DNA from: Anthoceros angustus
Lineage: Eukaryota > Streptophyta > Anthocerotopsida > Anthocerotales > Anthocerotaceae
Assembly: GCA_010909165.1 (NCBI GenBank)
Contig: MU008158.1
Span: 575,252 to 639,251 of the forward strand
Length of the DNA stretch: 64,000 nucleotides
Direction: 5' to 3'
Shown here piece by piece: positions 46,351-59,498 of the stretch. A model generated the notes under the pieces. It made no database searches and had not been told where the DNA came from. It saw nothing but the letters and a program-made list of their open reading frames with translations. Within the stretch, counting starts at the first letter, position 1; each line of letters begins with the position of its first letter. Both the position numbers and the translations under genes were made by a program.

Positions 46351-46955
46351 CTAGTGACCATGAAGCGAGTTAATGCAATTGTAATGACTTCCTCCGTACC
46401 ATATGGTGATGGTACGTGAATCATTCTTCGCGCTTTGGTGGGCTCATCGTCTAGGGCATGACACCGCCTCGCACTCCACATAAATGCGGATGGGTCGGTG
46501 TAGAACTGCTAGCATCGATCTCGAGTTCGCCGCCCACTCCGTGCTCCTCTTCATCCTTTTGACATAGTCGGTGAAGTCCCCTTCGACTACATCCTCGTAA
46601 GTCCGCTTTGTCTTTCCAACTCGAACAGCCCGGCCGAGGACGCCCCGCCACACGCCTTGCCTCGTCATCCAACGGTGGTTTCAACCATGGAAGTTTGAGG
46701 CTGCCACGAGCGGAATAGGCACTTGCCGTCCTCGCAACGCGCCCAACTGTACTCATCTTGTTTGAGTATCCGAGTTCCTTTAGGTGCTACAAAGGGACCA
46801 AAAATAGTTGTCGGCGCCGTCTTTTCACGCTTGTTCACTACTTTTGATGGTGTACATGTGTCGCGTGTCTTTGTTCTCTTGCACGCTTTTGCCGCCTCCA
46901 CCTTGGGCGATGCATCCAAGTCCCATAGTTTGCGTTTAACCCCAACGCGCCTCAT
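46351..46955 (-). pseudogene. OTU-like unit, copy 5 (N-terminus to catalytic Cys in one frame)
   Basis: 605 bp from ATG 46955 to TAG 46351. One frame runs from the start through RILKQDEYSWARCEDGKC and LFRS, so the basic N-terminus and the nucleophile motif belong to the same protein. It breaks right after CLFRS. The region before SHYN has lost one codon (cctccgtaccat). Confidence 0.8.
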
Positions 46956-48521
46956 CGATTCTCTTGAGTCGCAAGACTAGCTGCAATTTGTCTCTCAAGC
47001 TTTCAATGTTGCCAAGTCAAGAAAAACTTTGTGCCTAGTTTTAGAACCGGGGCCCTACTTATACCTTTGAGCTATAACGAACGCACCATGCTCCAAGGAG
47101 AAACATGTCCTTGACCTTCGACACATGTAGTTTTATTTAGAGAATGTCGACACATGTGATTTGGGGCATGAGAGGAAAAATCCGGATCGGAAAATTAATG
47201 CACCAAATTCTAGAAAGCGACAAAGCTTGCAGTTGACGCTCAATAGTAGTGAGCGTTGAGACTTCTATGGGCTTGTTGGTCGATTGACAAAACTCTATTG
47301 CAAGTGTTTTGTGTCCGCGATTTAGATCGATCTTGCTCCACACGCATGTTACTCCGCCTCCTTTGATCATGACCTCATCCTGTGGTGGCATGTCGGGATT
47401 GTTTTGTCCGAGTCATGACGCGTGAGTGTCGATCCCGGAGTGGTGCGTCCGTGCGTCTTGTTGTTCCGTTCACAATGTGGACTTAGTGGATGGGTGGACT
47501 TGCCTTTAGGCATTAATTACGTAGGCCTACAAAGATTTAACATCGGTCATCTTAGCTCTAGATGACGCTACGAGTTTGGTTTCGCATAATATTTAGTCCT
47601 GCTAAGTATGGACATCATGCCCGCTCCTCTCACCATCCACTCTTCCCAACCTTCCTCATCTCCATTGACACACGTGAAACCTTTGGTGCGCTTGCTTGGG
47701 AAGTCTTCAAAATCAACCTCTTGACTACGGCGATGCATATGACTCCACGGAAGTTCCATCGTAGCAACGCGTCATTTGTCGAAAGATTGGTATCAAAACC
47801 ACGCGAGGCGTACTCGTGCACGCGCATGCATGATTACCACGACTCGTGTTTGCATGTGATCATCATTGTGATCTCTATGCTCGTGCCTCGTAAGCGGCGG
47901 TGGCCGTTTGGAACATGGGGAACAATGGTCTCCCTTGCGGACATCCGGTGATCGCACAATTGTAGATTCGTGTGAATTCCTAACTCATTGCGGTTGGATG
48001 TGCAACGATCGCAAATGATGCGCTTTACAATGCAATGCTTTTACTCTATCGTCACCGCCTACCTATGTACTACAAAGTGAGACCAAGGTCCAAGGAAGAA
48101 AAAAATGAACCAATCAACGGTATAACTTACGATATTTCAAGGCCCAAGAAGATATCCTCCACGATTGCTTGCGGCTTAATTGTTTGAATCACTTTGTGTT
48201 GCTGAAGTTTGCAATTGCCGTCGATGCCACTCGGGTGAGTTTAGGTGTACACCATCCCGGAGTCTTGATGTGCGCAAGTGTCCCGGAGGAGTTGTGTATC
48301 GCGAGTGTTCCGCCCAAGGAATCTTGGCGCACGCAACCGTGCCATCCCGGACTCTCGTGTACATGATCCCTAGGACTCGGCGCCGCAGTGGAACGATAAC
48401 TTTGAAGAAGGTTTTGACATAACGATAAAAATATGGATTATCTAGCTAAATCCGGTTGGTTACATAGGACTTTGAGGCTCCTTGGCTTCCGTGAATAGAG
48501 TATTTCAACCGAGTTTTATAG

Positions 48522-49129
48522 CTAGTGACCATGAAGCAGTTAATGCAATTGTAATGACTTCCTCCGTCGTACCATATGGTGATGGTACGTGAATCATTCT
48601 TCTGCGCGCTTTGGTGGGCTCATACGTCTGCGGGGCATGACACCGCCTCGCACTCCACATAAATGCGGATGGGTCGGTGTAGAACTGCTAGCATCGATCT
48701 CGAGTTCGCCGCCCACTCCGTGCTCCTCTTCATCCTTTTGACATAGTCGGTGAAGTCCCCTCGACTACATCCTCGTAAGTCCGCTTTGTCTTTCCAACTC
48801 GGCCCGGCCGGAGGACGCCCGCCACACGCCCTGCGCCTCGTCATCCAACGGTGGTTTCAACCATGGAAGTTTGAGGCTGCCACGAGCGGAATAGGCACTT
48901 GCCGCCCCCGCAACGCGCCCAACCGTACTCATCTTGTTTGAGTATCCGAGTTCCTTTAGGTGCTACAAAGGGACCAAAAATAGTTGTCGGCGCCGTCTTT
49001 TCACGCTTGTTCACTACTTTTGATGGTGTACATGTGTCGCGTGTCTTTGTTCTCTTGCACGCTTTTGCCGCCTCCACCTTGGGCGATGCATCCAAGTCCC
49101 ATAGTTTGCGTTTAACCCCAACGCCTCAT
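48522..49129 (-). pseudogene. OTU-like unit, copy 6
   Basis: 608 bp from ATG 49129 to TAG 48522. It reads DEYGWARCGGGKCLFRS in one frame from an internal point, with the Asp of D-G-x-C replaced by Gly. It lacks the CG pair after the start like copies 2 and 7. Confidence 0.75.
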
Positions 49130-50677
49130 CGATTCTCTTGAGTCGCAAGACTAGCTGCAATTTGTCTCTCAAGCTTTCAATGTTGCCAAGTCAAGAAAAA
49201 CTTTGTGCCTAGTTTTAGAACCGGGGCCCTACTTATACCTTTGAGCTATAACGCACCATGCTCCAAGGAGAAACATGTCCTTGACCTTCGACATGTAGTT
49301 TTATTTAGAGAATGTCGACACATGTGATTTGGGGCATGAGAGGAAAAATCCGGATCGGAAAATTAATGCACCAAATTCTCTAGAAAAGCGACAAAGCTTG
49401 CAGCAGTTGACGCCAATAGTAGTGAGCGTTGAGACTTCTTGGGCTTGTTGGTCGATTGACAAAACTCTATTGCAAGTGTTTTGTGTCCGCGATTTAGATC
49501 GATCTTGCTCCACACGCATGTTACTCCGCCTCCTTTGATCATGACCTCATCCGGGGGTCATGTCGGGATTGTTTTGTCCGAGTCATGACGCGTGAGTGTC
49601 GCATCCCGGAGTGGTGCGTCCGTGCGTGCGGTTGTTCCGTTCACAATGTGGACTTAGTGGATGGGTGGACTTGCCTTTAGGCATTAATTACGAGGCCTAC
49701 AAAGATTTAACATCGGTCATCTTAGCTCTAGATGACGCTACGAGTTTGGTTTCGCATAATATTTAGTCCTAAGTATGGACATCATGCCCGCTCCTCTCAT
49801 CCACTCTTCCCAACCTTCCTCATCTCCATTGACACGTGAAACCTTTGGTGCGCTTGCTTGGGAAGTCTTCAAAATCCGCAACCTCTTGACTACGGCGATG
49901 CATATGACTCCACGGAAGTTCCATCGTGTAGCCGTCAACGTCAAGATTGGTATCAAAACCACGCGAGGAACGTACTCGTGCACGCCGCATGCATGATTAC
50001 CACGACTCGTGTTTGCATGTGATCATCATTGTGATCTCTATGCTCGCGTAAGCGGCGGTGGCCGCTTGGAACATGGGGAACAATGGTCTCCCTTGCACAT
50101 CCGTGATATCGCACAATTGTAGATTCGTGAATTCCTAACTCATTGCGTTGGATGTGCAACGATCGCAAATGATGCGCTTTACAATGCAATGCTTTTACTC
50201 TATCGTCACTGCCTACCTATGTACTACAAAGTGAGACCAAGGTCCAAGGAAGAAAAAAATGAACCAATCATCGGTATAACTTACGATATTTCAAGGCCCA
50301 AGAAGATATCCTCCACGATTGCTTGCGGCTTAATTGTTTGAATCACTTTGTGTTGCTGAAGTTTGCAATTGCCCGCCGATGCCACTCGGGTGAGTTTAGG
50401 TGTACACCATCCCGGAGTCGATGTGCGCAAGTGTCCCGTCCGAGGAGTTGTGTATCGCGAGTGTTCCGTCAAGGAATCTTGGCGCACGCAACCGTGCCAT
50501 CCCGGGACTCTCGTGTACATGATCCCTAGGACTCGACGCCACGAGTGGAACGATAACTTTGAAGAAGGTTTTGACATAACGATAAAAATATGGATTATCT
50601 AGCTAAATCCGGTTGGTTACATAGGACTTTGAGGCTCCTTGGCTTCCGTGAATAGAGTATTTCAACGAGTTTTATAG

Positions 50678-51284
50678 CTAGTGACCATGAAGCGTTAATG
50701 CAATTGTAATGACTTCCTCCGTCGTACCATATGGTGATGGTACGTGAATCATTCTTGCGCGCTTTGGTGGGCTCATACGTCTGCGGGGCATGACACCGCC
50801 TCGCACTCCACATAAATGCGGATGGGTGTGTAGAACTGCTAGCATCGGATCTCGAGTTCGCCGCCCCACTCCGTGCTCCTCTTCATCCTTTTGACATAGT
50901 CGGTGAAGTCCCCTTCGACTACATCCTCGTAAGTCCGCCTTTGTCTTTCCAACTCGGCAACAGCCCGGCCGGAGGACGCCCGCCACACGCCTGCGCCTCG
51001 TCATCCAACGGTGGTTTCAACCATGGAAGTTTGAGGCTGCCACGAGCGGAATAGGCACTTGCCGTCCCAACGCGCCCAACTTACTCATCTTGTTTGAGTA
51101 TCCGAGTTCCTTTAGGTGCTACAAAGGGACCAAAAATAGTTGTCGGCGCCGTCTTTTCACGCTTGTTCACTACTTTTGATGGTGTACATGTGTCGCGTGT
51201 CTTTGTTCTCTTGCACGTTTTGCCGCCTCCACCTTGGGCGATGCATCCAAGTCCCATAGTTTGCGTTTAACCCCAACGCCTCAT
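50678..51284 (-). pseudogene. OTU-like unit, copy 7
   Basis: 607 bp from ATG 51284 to TAG 50678. It has lost cgt in the word before the DGKC block and cg after the start. Its neighbouring spacer (51.67-51.83 kb) carries the longest forms of several GC-rich words that are shortened in the other units. Confidence 0.75.
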
Positions 51285-52855
51285 CGATTCTCTTGAGTCG
51301 CAAGACTAGCTGCAATTTGTCTCTCAAGCTTTCAATGTTGCCAAGTCAAGAAAAACTTTGTGCCTAGTTTTAGAACCGGGGCCCTACTTATACCTTTGAG
51401 CTATAACGAACGCACCATGCTCCAAGGAGAAACATGTCCTTGACCTTCGACATGTAGTTTTATTTAGAGAATGTCGACACATGTGATTTGGGGCATGAGA
51501 GGAAAAATCCGGATCGGAAAATTAATGCACCAAATTCTCTAGAAAAGCGACAAAGCTTGCAGTGACGCTCAATAGTAGTGAGCGTTGAGACTTCTTATGG
51601 GCTTGTTGGTCGATTGACAAAACTCTATTGCAAGTGTTTTGTGTCCGGCGATTTAGATCGATCTTGCTCCACACGCATGTTACTTCGCCCTCCTTTGATC
51701 ATGACCTCATCCCAGGACTGTGGCATGTCGGGATTGTTTTGTCCCAGGAGTCATGACGCACGTGAGTGTCGCATCCCGGGAGTGGTGCGTCCGTGCGTGC
51801 GGTTGTTCCGTTTCACAATGTGGACTTAGTGGATGGGTGGACTTGCCTTTAGGCATTAATTACGTAGGCCTACAAAGATTTAACATCGGTCATCTTAGCT
51901 CTAGATGACGCTACGAGTTTGGTTTCGCATAATATTTAGTCCTAAGTATGGACATCATGCCCGCTCCTCTCATCCACTCTTCCCAACCTTCCTCATCTCC
52001 ATTGACACACGTGAAACCTTTGGTGCGCTTGCTTGGGAAGTCTTCAAAATCCGCAACCTCTTGACTACGGCGATGCATATGACTCCACGGAAGTTCCATC
52101 GTGTAGCCGTCAACGTCAAGATTGGTATCAAAACCACGCGAGGAACGTACTCGTGCACGCCGCATGCATGATTACCACGACTCGTGTTTGCATGTGATCA
52201 TCATTGTGATCTCTATGCTCGCGTAAGCGGCGGTGGCCGTTTGGAACATGGGGAACAATGGTCTCCTTGCGGACATCCGGTGATCGCACAATTGTAGATT
52301 CGTGAATTCCTAACTCATTGCGGTTGGATGTGCAACGATCGCAAATGATGCGCTTTACAATGCAATGCTTTTACTCTATCGTCACTGCCTACCTATGTAC
52401 TACAAAGTGAGACCAAGGTCCAAGGAAGAAAAAAATGAACCAATCACCGTATAACTTACGATATTTCAAGGCCCAAGAAGATATCCTCCACGATTGCTTG
52501 CGGCTTAATTGTTTGAATCACTTTGTGTTGCTGAAGTTTGCAATTGCCCGTCGATGCCACTCGGGTGAGTTTAGGGTGTACACCATCCCGGAGTCTTGAT
52601 GTGCGCAAGTGTCCCGTCCAGAGGAGTTGTGTATCGCGAGTGTTCCGCCCAAGGAATCTTGGCGCACGCAACGTGCCATCCCGGACTCTCGTGTACATGA
52701 TCCCTAGGACTCGACGCGCAGTGGAACGATAACTTTGAAGAAGGTTTTGACATAACGTATAAAAATATGGATTATCTAGCTAAATCCGGTTGGTTACATA
52801 GGACTTTGAGGCTCCTTGGCTTCCGTGAATAGAGTATTTCAACCGAGTTTTATAG

Positions 52856-53460
52856 CTAGTGACCATGAAGCGTTAATGCAATTGTAATGACTTCCTCCGT
52901 CGTACCATATGGTGATGGTACGTGAATCATTCTTGCGCTTTGGTGGGCTCATACGTCTAGGGCATGACACCGCCTCGCACTCCACATAAATGCGGATGGG
53001 TCGGTGTAGAACTGCTAGCATCGATCTCGAGTTCGCCGCCCCACTCCGTGCTCCTCTTCATCCTTTTGACATAGTCGGTGAAGTCCCCTTCGACTACATC
53101 CTCGTAAGTCCGCTTTGTCTTTCCAACTCGGCAACAGCCCGGCCGGAGGACGCCCGCCACACGCCTCGTCATCCAACGGTGGTTTCAACCATGGAAGTTT
53201 GAGGCTGCCACGAGCGGAATAGGCACTTGCCGTCCCGCAACGCGCCCAACTTCGTACTCATCTTGTTTGAGTATCCGAGTTCCTTTAGGTGCTACAAAGG
53301 GACCAAAAATAGTTGTCGGCGCCGCCTTTTCACGCTTGTTCACTACTTTTGATGGTGTACATGTGTCGCGTGTCTTTGTTCTCTTGCACGCTTTTGCCGC
53401 CTCCACCTTGGGCGATGCATCCAAGTCCCATAGTTTGCGTTTAACCCCAACGCGCCTCAT
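52856..53460 (-). pseudogene. OTU-like unit, copy 8
   Basis: 605 bp from ATG 53460 to TAG 52856. The N-terminal part is in frame through KRTKTRDTCTPSKVVNKREK, with a unique Thr-to-Ala change (REKAAPTT rather than REKTAPTT), one of the few base substitutions in the array. Confidence 0.75.
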
Positions 53461-55024
53461 CGATTCTCTTGAGTCGCAAGACTAGCTGCAATTTGTCTCT
53501 CAAGCTTTCAATGTTGCCAAGTCAAGAAAAACTTTGTGCCTAGTTTTAGAACCGGGGCCCTACTTATACCTTTGAGCTATAACGAACGCACCATGCTCCA
53601 AGGAGAAACATGTCCTTGACCTTCGACACATGTAGTTTTATTTAGAGAATGTCGACACATGTGATTTGGGGCATGAGAGGAAAAATCCGGATCGGAAAAT
53701 TAATGCACCAAATTCTCTAGAAAAGCGACAAAGCTTGCAGTGACGCTCAATAGTAGTGAGCGTTGAGACTTCTTGCGGGCTTGTTGGTCGATTGACAAAA
53801 CTCTATTGCAAGTGTTTTGTGTCCGCGATTTAGATCGATCTTGCTCCACACGCATGTTACTCCGCCTCCTTTGATCATGACCTCATCCTGTGGCATGTCG
53901 GGATTGTTTTGTCCGAGTCATGACGCGTGAGTGTCGCATCCCGGAGTGGTGCGTCTGCGGCGGTTGTTCCGCTTCACAATGTGGACTTAGTGGATGGGTG
54001 GACTTGCCTTTAGGCATTAATTACGTAGGCCTACAAAGATTTAACATCGGTCATCTTAGCTCTAGATGACGCTACGAGTTTGGTTTCGCATAATATTTAG
54101 TCCTTAAGTATGGACATCATGCCCGCTCCTCTCACCCCATCCACTCTTCCCAACCTTCCTCATCTCCATTGACACACGTGAAACCTTTGGTGCGCTTGGG
54201 AAGTCTTCAAAATCCGCAACCTCTTGACTACGGCGATGCATATGACTCCACGGAAGTTCCATCGTAGCACCGCAATCAACGCCCGAAGATTGGTATCAAA
54301 ACCACGCGAGGAACGTGTCTGCACGCGCATGCATGATTACCACGACTCGTGTTTGCATGTGATCATCATTGTGATCTCTATGCTCGTGCTCGTAAGCGGC
54401 GGTGGCCGTTTGGAACATGGGGAACAATGGTCTCCCTTGCGGACATCCGTGATCGCACAATTGTAGATTCGTGAATTCCTAACTCATTGCGGTTGGATGT
54501 GCAACGTCGCAAATGATGCGCTTTACAATGCAATGCTTTTACTCTATCGTCACCGCCTACCTATGTACTACAAAGTGAGACCAAGGTCCAAGGAAGAAAA
54601 AAATGAACCAATCAACGTATAACTTACGATATTTCAAGGCCCAAGAAGATATCCTCCACGATTGCTTGCGGCTTAATTGTTTGAATCACTTTGTGTTGCT
54701 GAAGTTTGCAATTGCCCGCCGATGCCACTCGGGTGAGTTTAGGTGTACACCATCCCGGAGTGCCGATGTGCGCAAGTGTCCCGTCCAGAGGAGTTGTGTA
54801 TCGCGAGTGTTCCGTCCAAGGAATCTTGGCGCACGCAACCGTGCCATCCCGGACTCTCGTGTACATGATCCCTAGGACTCGACGCACGAGTGGAACGATA
54901 ACTTTGAAGAAGGTTTTGACATAACGTATAAAAATATGGATTATCTAGCTAAATCCGGTTGGTTACATAGGACTTTGAGGCTCCTTGGCTTCCGTGAATA
55001 GAGTATTTCAACCGAGTTTTATAG

Positions 55025-55634
55025 CTAGTGACCATGAAGCGAGTTAATGCAATTGTAATGACTTCTCCGTCGTACCATATGGTGATGGTACGTGAATCAT
55101 TCTTGCGCGCTTTGGTGGGCTCATACGTCTGCGGGGCATGACACCGCCTCGCACTCCACATAAATGCGGATGGGTGTGTAGAACTGCTAGCATCGATCTC
55201 GAGTTCGCCGCCCCACTCCGTGCTCCTCTTCATCCTTTTGACATAGTCGGTGAAGTCCCCTTCGACTACATCCTCGTAAGTCCGCCTTTGTCTTTCCAAC
55301 TCGGCAACCCGGCCGGAGGACGCCCGCCACACGCCTGCCTCGTCATCCAACGGTGGTTTCAACCATGGAAGTTTGAGGCTGCCACGAGCGGAATAGGCAC
55401 TTGCCGCCTCGCAACGCGCCCAACTTCGTACTCATCTTGTTTGAGTATCCGAGTTCCTTTAGGTGCTACAAAGGGACCAAAAATAGTTGTCGGCGCCGTC
55501 TTTTCACGCTTGTTCACTACTTTTGATGGTGTACATGTGTCGCGTGTCTTTGTTCTCTTGCACGCTTTTGCCGCCTCCACCTTGGGCGATGCATCCAAGT
55601 CCCATAGTTTGCGTTTAACCCCAACGCGCCTCAT
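55025..55634 (-). pseudogene. OTU-like unit, copy 9
   Basis: 610 bp from ATG 55634 to TAG 55025. The N-terminal frame is continuous to ILKQDEYEVGRVARRQVPIP, then shifts. It has lost one base in the cttcctccgtc word just upstream of SHYN. Confidence 0.75.
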
Positions 55635-57213
55635 CGATTCTCTTGAGTCGCAAGACTAGCTGCAATTTGTCTCTCAAGCTTTCAATGTTGCCAAGTCAAG
55701 AAAAACTTTGTGCCTAGTTTTAGAACCGGGGCCCTACTTATACCTTTGAGCTATAACGAACGCACCATGCTCCAAGGAGAAACATGTCCTTGACCTTCGA
55801 CACATGTAGTTTTATTTAGAGAATGTCGACACATGTGATTTGGGGCATGAGAGGAAAAATCCGGGATCGGAAAATTAATGCACCAAATTCTCTAGAAAAG
55901 CGACAAAGCTTGCAGTTGACTCAATAGTAGTGAGCGTTGAGACTTCGGGGCTTGTTGGGTCGATTGACAAAACTCTATTGCAAGTGTTTTGTGTCCGCGA
56001 TTTAGATCGATCTTGCTCCACACGCATGTTACTCCGCCTCCTTTGATCATGACCTCATCCCGTGGCGTGGCATGTCGGGATTGTTTTGTCCTGAGTCATG
56101 ACGCGCGTGAGTGTCGCATCCCGGAGTGGTGCGTCTGCGTGCGGTTGTTCCGTTCACAATGTGGACTTAGTGGATGGGTGGACTTGCCTTTAGGCATTAA
56201 TTACGTAGGCCTACAAAGATTTAACACGGGTCATCTTAGCTCTAGATGACGCTACGAGTTTGGTTTCGCATAATATTTAGTCCTAAGTATGGACATCATG
56301 CCCGCTCCTCTCACCATCCACTCTTCCCAACCTTCCTCATCTCCATTGACACACGTGAAACCTTTGGTGCGATTGCTTGGGAAGTCTTCAAAATCCGCAA
56401 CCTCTTGACTACGGCGATGCATATGACTCCACGGAAGTTCCATCGTAGCAGCTGCAGTCAACGCTGTCTGAAAGATTGGTATCAAAACCACGCGAGGAAC
56501 GTACTCCGTGTACGCGCATGCATGATTACCACGACTCGTGTTTGCATGTGATCATCATTGTGATCTCTATGCTCGTGCCTCGTAAGCGGCGGTGGCCGTT
56601 TGGAACATGGGGGAACAATGGTCTCCCTTGCGGACATCCGGTGATCGCACAATTGTAGATTCGTGAATTCCTAACTCATTGCGGTTGGATGTGCAACGTC
56701 GCAAATGATGCGCTTTACAATGCAATGCTTTTACTCTATCGTCACCTGCCTACCTATGTACTACAAAGTGAGACCAAGGTCCAAGGAAGAAAAAAATGAA
56801 CCAATCATCGTATAACTTACGATATTTCAAGGCCCAAGAAGATATCCTCCACGATTGCTTGCGGCTTAATTGTTTGAATCACTTTGTGTTGCTGAAGTTT
56901 GCAATTGCCCGTCGATGCCACTCGGGTGAGTTTAGGTGTACACCATCCGGAGTCTTGATGTGCGCAAGTGTCCCGTCCGAGGAGTTGTGTATCGCGAGTG
57001 TTCCGTCAAGGAATCTTGGCGCACGCAACCGTGCCATCCCGGGACTCTCGTACATGATCCCTAGGACTCGACGCGCGAGTGGAACGATAACTTTGAAGAA
57101 GGTTTTGACATAACGTATAAAAATATGGATTATCTAGCTAAATCCGGTTGGTTACATAGGACTTTGAGGCTCCTTGGCTTCCGTGAATAGAGTATTTCAA
57201 CCGAGTTTTATAG

Positions 57214-57825
57214 CTAGTGACCATGAAGCGGTTAATGCAATTGTAATGACTTCCTCCGTCGTACCATATGGTGATGGTACGTGAATCATTCTTGCGCGCT
57301 TTGGTGGGCTCATACGTCTGCGGGGCATGACACCGCCTCGCACTCCACATAAATGCGGATGGGTCGGTGTAGAACTGTATAGCATCGGGATCTCGAGTTC
57401 GCCGCCCCTCCGTGCTCCTCTTCATCCTTTTGACATAGTCGGTGAAGTCCCCTTCGACTACATCCTCGTAAGTCCGCCTTTGTCTTTCCAACTCGGCAAC
57501 AGCCCGGCCGGAGGACGCCCGCCACACGCCTTGCGTCTCGTCATCCAACGGTGGTTTCAACCATGGAAGTTTGAGGCTGCCACGAGCGGAATAGGCACTT
57601 GCCGTCCCCTCGCAACGCGCCCAACCGTACTCATCTTGTTTGAGTATCCGAGTTCCTTTAGGTGCTACAAAGGGACCAAAAATAGTTGTCGGCCGTCTTT
57701 TCACGCTTGTTCACTACTTTTGATGGTGTACATGTGTCGCGTGTCTTTGTTCTCTTGCACGCTTTTGCCGCCTCCACCTTGGGCGATGCATCCAAGTCCC
57801 ATAGTTTGCGTTTAACGCGCCTCAT
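57214..57825 (-). pseudogene. OTU-like unit, copy 10
   Basis: 612 bp from ATG 57825 to TAG 57214. It lacks six bases (cccaac type) after the start and two bases in the W-G-G-E codons, giving STEGRRTRD. One frame from 57704 runs through KRTYEDVV-type and FTDPSAFM-type blocks to WYDGGSHYNCIN, but the nucleophile block is out of frame within it. Confidence 0.75.
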
Positions 57826-59397
57826 CGATTCTCTTGAGTCGCAAGACTAGCTGCAATTTGTCTCTCAAGCTTTCAATGTTGCCAAGTCAAGAAAAACTTT
57901 GTGCCTAGTTTTAGAACCGGGGCCCTACTTATACCTTTGAGCTATAACGAACGCACCATGCTCCAAGGAGAAACATGTCCTTGACCTTCGACACATGTAG
58001 TTTTATTTAGAGAATGTCGACACATGTGATTTGGGGCATGAGAGGAAAAATCCGGATCGGAAAATTAATGCACCAAATTCTCTAGAAAAGCGACAAAGCT
58101 TGCGCGGCGCTCAATAGTAGTGAGCGTTGAGACTTCTTGGGCTTGTTGGGTCGATTGACAAAACTCTATTGCAAGTGTTTTGTGTCCGGCGATTTAGATC
58201 GATCTTGCTCCACACGCATGTTACTCCGCCTCCTTTGATCATGACCTCATCCCGGGGTGGCATGTCGGGATTGTTTTGTCCTGTGAGTCATGACGCGTGA
58301 GTGTCGATCCCGGAGTGGTGCGTCGTGCGTCTGCGGTTGTTCCGTTCACAATGTGGACTTAGTGGATGGGTGGACTTGCCTTTAGGCATTAATTACGTAG
58401 GCCTACAAAGATTTAACATCGTCATCTTAGCTCTAGATGACGCTACGAGTTTGGTTTCGCATAATATTTAGTCCTTAAGTATGGACATCATGCCCGCTCC
58501 TCTCACCCATCCACTCTTCCCAACCTTCCTCATCTCCATTGACACACGTGAAACCTTTGGTGCGCTTGCTTGGGAAGTCTTCAAAATCCGCAACCTCTTG
58601 ACTACGGCGATGCATATGACTCCACGGAAGTTCCATCGTAGCAGTACAGCAAGCGTCAAAGATTGGTATCAAAACCACGCGAGGAACGTACTCGTGCACG
58701 CATGCATGATTACCACGACTCGTGTTTGCATGTGATCATCATTGTGATCTCTATGCTCGTGCCTCGTGGCGGCGGTGGCCGTTTGGAACATGGGGAACAA
58801 TGGTCTCCCTTGCGACATCCGGTGATCGCACAATTGTAGATTCGTGTGAATTCCTAACTCATTGCGGTTGGATGTGCAACGTCGCAAATGATGCGCTTTA
58901 CAATGCAATGCTTTTACTCTATCGTCACCGCCTACCTATGTACTACAAAGTGAGACCAAGGTCCAAGGAAGAAAAAAATGAACCAATCAGGTATAACTTA
59001 CGATATTTCAAGGCCCAAGAAGATATCCTCCACGATTGCTTGCGGCTTAATTGTTTGAATCACTTTGTGTTGCTGAAGTTTGCAATTGCCCGTCGATGCC
59101 ACTCGGGTGAGTTTAGGTGTACACCATCCGGAGTCTTGATGTGCGCAAGTGTCCCGTCCAGAGGAGTTGTGTATCGCGAGTGTTCCGTCAAGGAATCTTG
59201 GCGCACGCAACCGTGCCATCCCGGACTCTCGTGTACATGATCCCTAGGACTCTGACGCACGAGTGGAACGATAACTTTGAAGAAGGTTTTGACATAACGT
59301 ATAAAAATATGGATTATCTAGCTAAATCCGGTTGGTTACATAGGACTTTGAGGCTCCTTGGCTTCCGTGAATAGAGTATTTCAACTGAGTTTTATAG

Positions 59398-59494
59398 CTA
59401 GTGACCATGAAGCGGTTAATGCAATTGTAATGACTTCTCCGTCGTACCATATGGTGATGGTACGTGAATCATTCTGCGCTTTGGTGGGCTCATA
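59398..59494 (-). pseudogene. OTU-like unit, copy 11, truncated 3' end only
   Basis: Only the last ~97 bp are present: the TAG at 59398, the CINxLHGH end and the SHYN block (with a one-base loss). Homology to the unit stops at gctcata, where a 95-bp inverted repeat begins. Confidence 0.8.
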
Positions 59495-59498
59495 GTTA

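Larger units (their letters stand above)
37180..59494. repeat. tandem array of ten ~2.18-kb OTU-carrying units plus partial ends
   Basis: Head-to-tail array. The anchor aactttgaagaaggtttt occurs at 37340, 39535, 41712, 43891, 46227, 48398, 50555, 52731, 54900, 57089 and 59273, giving periods of 2195, 2177, 2179, 2336, 2171, 2157, 2176, 2169, 2189 and 2184 bp. The 2336-bp unit contains an extra ~155-bp local duplication. Units agree over long tracts and differ mainly by 1-6 bp indels confined to GC/CpG-rich words. Each unit has on the minus strand a TATA-like box, a ~610-bp OTU-like reading unit and about 1.5 kb of spacer. The left edge (37180-37330) is more diverged. The right edge stops inside copy 11 at about 59494. 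Confidence 0.97.
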
